Source: an uncultured Alistipes sp.
Lineage (GTDB): Bacteria; Bacteroidota; Bacteroidia; Bacteroidales; Rikenellaceae
Assembly: GCA_900770635.1 (NCBI GenBank)
Contig: CAAGLB010000099.1
Location: 89,361-153,360, forward strand
Length of the DNA stretch: 64,000 bases
Direction of reading: 5' to 3'
The translations under genes and the position numbers were made by a program. The notes beneath the pieces were generated by a model. That model saw only the letters and a list, made by a program, of their open reading frames with translations. It was not told where the DNA came from and did no database searches. Positions within the stretch are counted from its first letter, which is position 1. Every line of letters starts with the position of its first letter. Shown piece by piece: positions 58,785 through 64,000 of the stretch.

Positions 58785-60110
58785 ATGGCAAAACGCACTA
58801 AGAAGATACAGGACAACAGTTGGTTCTATAACTTCCTCCGTATATATACCGACATTACCCTAAAACTGTCGTATCGCACAATCAAGTATGTTGGTCGTGA
58901 GCGCATACCTCAGGATGGAGCAGTAATCTACGCCCCTAACCACACCAACGCCCTGATGGACGCTATGGTGATATTGGCGCTCGACAACAAGCCCAAGGTG
59001 TTTGTAGCACGTGCTGACATCTTCCGCAACCCTAAGATTGCGAAGATTCTCACATTCCTCAAGATATTGCCCATCATGCGCATGCGTGACGGCATGGACG
59101 AGGTGCGCAAGAACAACGAGACGATAGAGAAGGCTGTCGACGTGTTGCGTGACAAAGTACCTTTTTGCATCTTCCCCGAGGGTACGCATCAGGCAAAATA
59201 CTCATCGTTGCCACTCTCTAAGGGCATCTTCCGCATCGCCCTTCAGGCCCAGGAGCTAATGCCCGACATGCCACTATACATCGTTCCCGTAGGTCTGCGC
59301 TATGGCAACTTTTTCCGCTTCCGCTCGACAGCACGTGTGGCTGTTGGCGAGCCTATCAACGTTGGCGAGTTTGTAGCCGAGCACTCGGAGCTAAGCTCCC
59401 CTGAGCAGATCAACGCAATGAAGGAGCAGCTCGACGAGAGAATGAAGAAGACAATATTCTACATTCCTAACGACGATAACTACGACGCTAAATACGATAT
59501 ATGTGCCGCTGTGGTACGCCAGCAGGTGCGCAACCTACGCGAGAACAACAAGAAGCTACGTGGCTTGGATGCTCACTTCGAGGCAAACAACCGAACTTTG
59601 GAGCGCATTGCCGAGATTGAAAAGAACGACAAGGCACTCTACGACGAGCTTATCGACCTTGGCAACAAGGCATCGGCACTACGTAAAGAGGAGCGCATCA
59701 GCGTGTCGTCGGTATTTGTGCGCCACCATACCATAACACGCATACTTCGTCGTCTGCTGTTCTTGGTGTCGTTGCCATATACCATACCCGCTTCGATACT
59801 ATCGTTGCCAATGACATTTACCTGCAAGGCTATATTTAAGAAGTTGAAAGACTACGCTTTCCGCAACTCGGTGCGCTACTTCATCAACCTCATCATGTGG
59901 CCACTGCTAATGATCATATACTCGGCATTGGCATACGCATTCTTGCCTTGGCAGTGGGCATTGCCACTAACCTTGGCAATACTTCCTGCTCCTATCGTCG
60001 CTCACGAGATCTACCGCCTTGTGCGAATCCTCAAGTCGGACATCAAGCTACACATGAACAAGGAGCTACAGGGATACTACAAACAGATTAGAGATATCAT
60101 TTTAAAATAA
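58785..60110 (+). CDS. PlsC-type glycerophospholipid acyltransferase
   Basis: The 441-residue protein has the acyltransferase motifs YAPNHTNALMDAM (the His...Asp block, about 49-61) and FPEGTHQAKYSSLPLSKG (about 131-148). An MPLYIVPVG segment comes later. The spacing NHxNALMD is a common variant in Bacteroidota. A charged, partly coiled part follows (about 215-300). Two or three membrane helices near the C-terminus (about 325-420) make the protein longer than AGPAT enzymes of about 250 residues. It probably esterifies lysophospholipid or a related acceptor at the inner membrane. The next gene starts 1 bp after its stop. Confidence 0.85.
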   Translation: MAKRTKKIQDNSWFYNFLRIYTDITLKLSYRTIKYVGRERIPQDGAVIYAPNHTNALMDAMVILALDNKPKVFVARADIFRNPKIAKILTFLKILPIMRMRDGMDEVRKNNETIEKAVDVLRDKVPFCIFPEGTHQAKYSSLPLSKGIFRIALQAQELMPDMPLYIVPVGLRYGNFFRFRSTARVAVGEPINVGEFVAEHSELSSPEQINAMKEQLDERMKKTIFYIPNDDNYDAKYDICAAVVRQQVRNLRENNKKLRGLDAHFEANNRTLERIAEIEKNDKALYDELIDLGNKASALRKEERISVSSVFVRHHTITRILRRLLFLVSLPYTIPASILSLPMTFTCKAIFKKLKDYAFRNSVRYFINLIMWPLLMIIYSALAYAFLPWQWALPLTLAILPAPIVAHEIYRLVRILKSDIKLHMNKELQGYYKQIRDIILK

Positions 60111-60111
60111 G

Positions 60112-61545
60112 ATGACTATGAAGCTACGACTAATATTGGCAGCGGTAATAGCCGCAATGCTCCCACTATCGCTTTCAGCCCAGGACGACAACTCTAAGGA
60201 GCAGACATCAAAAGAGAAGAAAGAGATCATCAAGACAGGTTACAACTTGGGCCCATTGCCCGCCGTAGCTTTCGATGCCGACAAGGGCTTCCAGCTTGGT
60301 GCTCTCTTGAACATCTACGACTTTGGCGATGGCTCGACATATCCTAACCCTCGTCAGCACTGGTATTTCGAGGCATCGTTCTTCACCAAGGGATCGCAGC
60401 TATTCGTAATATCGTACGACAACAAGACGCTAATCCCAGGCATCCGCTGGTCGTCAGCCATAACGCTCACCAACGACAAGGCGATGGACTTCTACGGCTT
60501 CAACGGCTATCGTGCACACTACAACCATGATGCCGTAGCCTTGGGCAAGGATAAGCAGAATCCCGACAACTTTATCTACACTCCAAAGTATCGAGTTAAC
60601 CGCATCGCCCTACTCGCCAAGACCGACTTTGTGGGTAACATCTGGGATAAGAAGCTCTTCTGGGAGGCAGGCTACCATTTCAGCTATTTCAAGCAGGGCT
60701 ACGAGAATAAGCAGGCGCTCAACCTCGCAAAGATCAACAAGAACAAAGATCCCGAGAAGGTATTCCCCGAGACCGAGGAGCCTATATTCGACCTCTATCG
60801 CAAGTGGGGCATCATCTCCGAGGATGAGGCATGGGGCGGCATCAACTCCACCGTGCGTCTCGGCTTGTTGTACGACACACGTGATAAGGAGGGAGCGCCA
60901 TCACGAGGTATCTGGGCTGAGGGCCACCTTATGCTCGCACCAAAGTGGCTCGGCACAACAAACCCATACTATCGCTACTCGCTCACCTTCCGCCACTATG
61001 TGCCTATCATCAAGAACGACGTGCTGACATTCGCCTATCGTCTTAACTATGAGGGTACTTTTGGCAACAAAGCACCATACTACGTACTCCCATACATCAC
61101 CACCGTAGGCCAGTCGTACGACCGTGACGGCATGGGTGGCTACCGCACAATACGTGGTATCATGCGCAACCGTGTGCAGGGCCTCGACATGGCATCGTAC
61201 AACGTGGAGCTACGCTGGCGCTTTGTGAACTTCAGCCTCTGGAACCAGAATATAGCCTTCGGCCTTAACGTATTTAGCGATGGTACGATGGTAACCAAAG
61301 AGTACGACATGTCGTTCAAGGGCGATGAGAAGTATCGTGCTGAGTACGATGCTTACATGGCTGAGGGCCTCGACAAAGATCGTCCACACATCACCCTCGG
61401 TGGTGGCTTGCGATTTATCATGAACCAGAACTTCATCGTGGCATTCGAGTATGGTATGCCAGTGAGCAAGTTCAGCAAGGATCCAATGATCAAGAATCAG
61501 GACGGCAATGGAGCTTTCTACATCAATACCGGCTTCCTATTCTAA
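60112..61545 (+). CDS. Omp85/BamA-like outer-membrane barrel without POTRA domains (DUF5982 type)
   Basis: The 477-residue protein has a signal peptide ending SLSAQ (about 23). An N-terminal segment includes NLGPLPAVAFDADKGFQLGALLN, as in DUF5982 proteins. A 16-stranded-type barrel follows with GLLYDTRDKEGAPSRGIWAEGH and the Omp85 signature GGYRTIRGIMRNR (near 345), ending in the aromatic GFLF. POTRA domains are absent, so it is not BamA itself. It may insert or translocate a lipid or protein. Co-transcription with the acyltransferase gene hints at lipid-related work, which is inference. Its TAA begins E7. Confidence 0.82.
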   Translation: MTMKLRLILAAVIAAMLPLSLSAQDDNSKEQTSKEKKEIIKTGYNLGPLPAVAFDADKGFQLGALLNIYDFGDGSTYPNPRQHWYFEASFFTKGSQLFVISYDNKTLIPGIRWSSAITLTNDKAMDFYGFNGYRAHYNHDAVALGKDKQNPDNFIYTPKYRVNRIALLAKTDFVGNIWDKKLFWEAGYHFSYFKQGYENKQALNLAKINKNKDPEKVFPETEEPIFDLYRKWGIISEDEAWGGINSTVRLGLLYDTRDKEGAPSRGIWAEGHLMLAPKWLGTTNPYYRYSLTFRHYVPIIKNDVLTFAYRLNYEGTFGNKAPYYVLPYITTVGQSYDRDGMGGYRTIRGIMRNRVQGLDMASYNVELRWRFVNFSLWNQNIAFGLNVFSDGTMVTKEYDMSFKGDEKYRAEYDAYMAEGLDKDRPHITLGGGLRFIMNQNFIVAFEYGMPVSKFSKDPMIKNQDGNGAFYINTGFLF

Positions 61546-61674
61546 TTTCTTGTGATAAGGGGTCATCTTTGACCTATCCCAAAAAGTTGAGCACCCGAGG
61601 CTGTACTAAGTGTACTATCCTCGGGTGCTCACTTTTGCGATAAGCCAAATCTAACCCCTTCTAACAATAAATTT
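61543..61674 (+). repeat. E element E7, directly at the stop codon of the Omp85-like gene
   Basis: TTC-TAA-TTTCTTGTGATAAGG shows the stop codon merging with the near arm. The inner stem GAGCACCCGAGG / CCTCGGGTGCTC carries the apex CTGTACTAAGTGTACTAT. The far arm is ACCCCTTCTAACAATAAATTT. A further TTGTAAGGGGTTATTCTTGGG just beyond looks like the near arm of a second, truncated copy. Confidence 0.88.
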
Positions 61675-61817
61675 ATTTGGGGTTGTAAGGGGTTATTCTT
61701 GGGTATAGTGGGTATAGTGGGCATAGTGGGTATTATGGGTAGAGTGTTTAAAGAGTTTAGGGAATTTAGTGATTCTTCTCTCCAAACTTACTAATATCCT
61801 AAGATTCCTTAATTTCA
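61675..61817. repeat. Foldback with 9-bp (GGGTATAGT) units, copy F9-4
   Basis: Units GGGTATAGT, GGGTATAGT, GGGCATAGT, GGGTATTAT and GGGTAGAGT stand in a row (about 61699-61745). A second set follows with TTTAGGGAATTTAGTG against ACTAATATCCTAAGATTCC. The unit is the same as in F9-2, but here it abuts E7. Confidence 0.65.
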
Positions 61818-61822
61818 ATGAG

Positions 61823-61895
61823 TCATTCTGAACGTAGTGAAGAATCTCTCAGTTGGTGCTAACTGCGAGATGTTTCGCTAAGGCTCAACATGACA
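61823..61895. repeat. TCATTCTGAACG...CAACATGACA inverted repeat
   Basis: TCATTCTGAACGTAGTGAAG and its imperfect complement (TTTCGCTAAGGCTCAACATGACA) flank GAATCTC...GAGATG. This is a foldback of about 73 bp of a type found scattered in many bacterial genomes. It is unrelated in sequence to the E, F7 and F9 families. Confidence 0.65.
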
Positions 61896-61914
61896 GATTA
61901 ATTACTCATTAAAT

Positions 61915-61975
61915 CTTGTGCGTAGCACACCACCCTTTTCACTTTTCACCTTTCATCTTTCACTTTTCACCTTAC
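61915..61975. repeat. Half foldback with TTTTCAC units, copy F7-4
   Basis: GTGCGTAGCACACCACC is followed by TTTTCAC/TTTCACC units up to 61975. Only the right half of the family is present. On the minus strand its units directly follow, and overlap by the stop codon, the formyl-THF cyclo-ligase gene. Confidence 0.7.
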
Positions 61976-62508
61976 CTCGCCACTACCTCATCAACGAGGA
62001 TGTCGTGCTCGGCGATGGGCAACTCGTCGAATATCTGGCACTCGAAGCAGATGCCCGTCTTATGGGCGCGAAAGCCTGGCAACGACATATACTTATCGTA
62101 GAAGCCGCCGCCACGTCCCAACCTCTCGCCACGGCGAGTGAAGGCTCGTGCTGGCACAATGATAAGGTCGATATCCGATGCTGGGCACTCTACATCGCCC
62201 ACAGGCTCCTCGATGCCAAAAGCTCCCGTCTGCATCCTATCGGGCGAGTAGTCGTAAAAGCGCATGACATCACCCTCGACACGTGGCACAACAACACGCT
62301 TGCCGAGTGCTGGCCACCTGCCCAAAGCATACCTTGTGGGCACCTCATCGCCCATAGCAGCGAAGAGCGCAACGCACCCAACAGCGTTGAACATAGACAT
62401 CTGCTCAATAGCGTCGAATATAGCCATCGACGCTGCCTGCTTAGATTCGTCGCTAAGCTCCTTAACACGTCGTCGCACCTCCTTGCGAATCTCCTTTTTT
62501 AGCTCCAT
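61972..62508 (-). CDS. 5-formyltetrahydrofolate cyclo-ligase
   Basis: This enzyme uses ATP to convert 5-formyl-THF to 5,10-methenyl-THF, salvaging the folate pool. The 178-residue protein has EIRKEVRRRVKEL at the start, DEVPTRYAL near 54, VPARAFTRRGERLGRGGGFYDKYM (about 118-141, the ATP- and folate-binding motif) and PIAEHDILVDEVVA at the end. The length fits the family. Its stop codon TAA lies in the first unit of repeat F7-4. Confidence 0.92.
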   Translation of the reverse strand: MELKKEIRKEVRRRVKELSDESKQAASMAIFDAIEQMSMFNAVGCVALFAAMGDEVPTRYALGRWPALGKRVVVPRVEGDVMRFYDYSPDRMQTGAFGIEEPVGDVECPASDIDLIIVPARAFTRRGERLGRGGGFYDKYMSLPGFRAHKTGICFECQIFDELPIAEHDILVDEVVAR

Positions 62509-62586
62509 AAAATCAAAATATATGAAAATTATCAGCCATTAACCACAATTATCGATACTTACTACGTAAATTATCGTGGTTAGCTA

Positions 62587-62616
62587 TTGTTAATATGCAA
62601 ACAATTCTTATCTTTG
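62587..62616 (+). promoter_or_regulatory. Promoter of the sdhC-sdhA operon
   Basis: TTG at 62587-62589 and TATCTTTG at 62609-62616 are 19 bp apart. The leader of about 90 nt includes a hairpin TTTGTGC...GCACAAA (62626-62651) and then an A/T-rich stretch before the sdhC ATG. Confidence 0.65.
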
Positions 62617-62710
62617 CAGTAGCATTTGTGCACTTGCTTGTTGGCACAAAGCATCACCACGATAAAAACTGTCAAAAACTATTTACAAATATAATTAATT
62701 TTTTTACACT

Positions 62711-63451
62711 ATGAGCTGTTTTTTAACTAATTCATCAGTGGGTAAGAAGGTTGTTATGAGTATCACAGGATGTTTCCTCGTGCTCTTCATCCTCTTCCAC
62801 ATGTCAATGAACCTTACGATGATTTTCAGCCGTGAGGGTTACAACCTAATTTGCGAGTTCCTCGGTGCTAACTGGTATGCACTTGCAGGTACTGCAGTTT
62901 TGGCTGCAGGTGTAGCTATTCACTTCATCTACGCCTTCATCCTTACCATCGACAACTATCGTGCTCGTGGTAAGCAGCGTTATGCCGTTACCGTTCAGGA
63001 GAAGGGCGTAGCATGGTCATCTAAGAACATGCTTGTTCTCGGCATTATCGTAATCTTGGGCCTTGGTCTTCACCTTGTACACTTCTGGTCGAAGATGCAG
63101 CTTGTTGAGATTATGCACTCTGAGGTAGCTATCGCTACTATCAACGGCGCTGAGGCTTCAATCCACCCAGCAAATGGTGCATTGCTCATGGCCTTCACAT
63201 TCTCAAAGTGGTACAACGTAGTTCTCTACCTTGTATGGTTTGCTGCATTGTGGTTCCACCTCACACACGGTGTATGGTCAATGTTCCAGACTGTAGGTTT
63301 TGCTAACGACACATGGTATCCACGCCTCAAGTGCATCGCTAACGTAGTTGCTACACTCATCTTCCTCGGCTTCGCTGTGGTTGCTGTATTGTGCTTCTTG
63401 AAGAGCGGCGAGTACATGACTGAGATGCTTCACTGGACTCCAGAGTTGTAA
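62711..63451 (+). CDS. sdhC: Succinate dehydrogenase/fumarate reductase cytochrome b subunit
   Basis: The 246-residue membrane anchor has five hydrophobic helices and the b558 family pattern SVGKKVVMSITGCFLVLFILFHMSMNL. Later histidines (AIHFIYAF, HLVHFWSK, WFHLTHGVW) are candidate ligands for two haems. The single anchor subunit matches the class found in Bacteroidetes and Bacillus. There it links menaquinone to the flavoprotein for fumarate reduction or succinate oxidation. sdhA follows 37 bp downstream. Confidence 0.94.
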   Translation: MSCFLTNSSVGKKVVMSITGCFLVLFILFHMSMNLTMIFSREGYNLICEFLGANWYALAGTAVLAAGVAIHFIYAFILTIDNYRARGKQRYAVTVQEKGVAWSSKNMLVLGIIVILGLGLHLVHFWSKMQLVEIMHSEVAIATINGAEASIHPANGALLMAFTFSKWYNVVLYLVWFAALWFHLTHGVWSMFQTVGFANDTWYPRLKCIANVVATLIFLGFAVVAVLCFLKSGEYMTEMLHWTPEL

Positions 63452-63488
63452 TATCCTGATTCGATAACAATAAAAACTAATATATATT

Positions 63489-64000
63489 ATGGCATATAAA
63501 TTAGATGCAAAAACACCGGCAGGTGAGTTGGCCCAGAAGTGGAGCAACCACAAAGCGGCTATCAAGGTCGTTAGTCCGGCAAACAAGCGTAAGTTGGATA
63601 TCATCGTTGTAGGTACCGGTCTTGGTGGTGCTTCTGCAGCTGCTTCACTCGGTGAGCTTGGCTACAACGTAAAGATCTTCTGCATCTCTGACTCACCACG
63701 TCGTGCTCACTCTATCGCAGCACAGGGTGGTATCAACGCTGCTAAGAACTATCAGAACGATAACGACTCAGTATATCGTCTATTCTACGATACAATCAAG
63801 GGTGGTGACTATCGTGCTCGCGAGGCTAACGTTTATCGTTTGGCCGAAGTGTCTAACCTTATTATCGACCAGTGTGTAGCACAGGGTGTACCTTTCGCAC
63901 GTGAGTACGGCGGCTTGTTGGCTAACCGTTCATTCGGTGGTGCTCAGGTATCTCGTACATTCTATGCTCGTGGTCAGACCGGTCAGCAGCTCTTGTTGGG
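63489..64000 (+). CDS. sdhA: Succinate dehydrogenase/fumarate reductase flavoprotein subunit, N-terminal part (cut by window edge)
   Basis: The visible 170 residues start MAYKLDAKTPAGELAQKW. They include the FAD-binding Rossmann loop IVVGTGLGGASAAASLGELGY (about 40-60). Next is HSIAAQGGINAAKNYQND (about 77-94), whose His is the covalent FAD site in this family. FAREYGGLLANRSFGGAQVSRTFYARGQTG follows. The catalytic part lies beyond the window. It is the second gene of the operon, and an iron-sulfur sdhB is expected next. Confidence 0.95.
   Translation, partial: MAYKLDAKTPAGELAQKWSNHKAAIKVVSPANKRKLDIIVVGTGLGGASAAASLGELGYNVKIFCISDSPRRAHSIAAQGGINAAKNYQNDNDSVYRLFYDTIKGGDYRAREANVYRLAEVSNLIIDQCVAQGVPFAREYGGLLANRSFGGAQVSRTFYARGQTGQQLLL

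Overview
The window looks like chromosomal DNA of a member of the Bacteroidota, most likely order Bacteroidales (an Alistipes/Rikenellaceae-like gut or oral anaerobe is my guess, not shown). The grounds are promoters with the Bacteroidota -7 box TAnnTTTG and a TTG/TTTG -33 box about 19-22 bp upstream, lipoproteins with Bacteroidota-type boxes, families confined or nearly confined to the phylum (DUF4988/DUF4465, BACON, DUF5723, BtuG-like propeller), PPi-type phosphofructokinase, pyruvate:ferredoxin oxidoreductase, Na+-NQR and a one-subunit cytochrome b fumarate reductase/succinate dehydrogenase.

Layout. 1-9.7 kb: ftsY (cut by the window edge), then a leftward cysS-prfB-namZ run, a very large DUF2723 membrane protein and queG. 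9.7-18.8 kb: an acyl-CoA ligase, then a cobalamin riboswitch in front of four genes for B12 capture (two surface lipoproteins, BtuG-like propeller, BtuB receptor). 18.9-24.9 kb: guaB-guaA, a CE1-type esterase, a small phosphodiesterase and an alpha/beta hydrolase. 25-36 kb: PPi-phosphofructokinase, a plug-only TonB-like protein followed by modular lipoproteins, a BACON lipoprotein, and nifJ/PFOR with a structured leader. 36-42 kb: complete nqrABCDEF. 42-46 kb: TatD-like, tcdA, a 2-hydroxyacid dehydrogenase and a PagL-like lipid A deacylase. 46-51 kb: a leftward envelope run (large lipoprotein plus two DUF5723 paralogues). 52-57.5 kb: glnS with an OM barrel, an rRNA/tRNA methyltransferase, tRNA-Ser(GCT), DUF819 protein. 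57.8-64 kb: BASS transporter, acyltransferase and Omp85-like barrel, folate gene, then sdhC-sdhA (sdhA cut by the edge).

The genes are mostly housekeeping. The unusual material is intergenic. A family of about 130-bp nested foldback elements, here called E elements, occurs at least eleven times plus fragments. The outer arms are alike (TTGTTGTGATAAGGG / CCCTTCTAACAACAA), the inner stems differ in sequence from copy to copy but remain complementary, and the apex is a conserved CTGTAC-N5/6-GTACTAT motif. The gene-proximal copies start exactly at, or within a few bases of, the stop codon of the preceding gene. Copies occur in tandem after glnS (three and a half), pfk (two) and nifJ (two). Two further foldback families, with arms made of 7-bp or 9-bp tandem units, occupy the same 3' gaps. 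In places these repeats supply the last codons and the stop codon of the host gene. I regard the E family as the best candidate for an undescribed system. Transcription termination, 3'-end protection and mobile-element origin are all open.

Limits: no searches or folding programs were run. Family names come from recognising sequence motifs, and residue numbers are hand counts.
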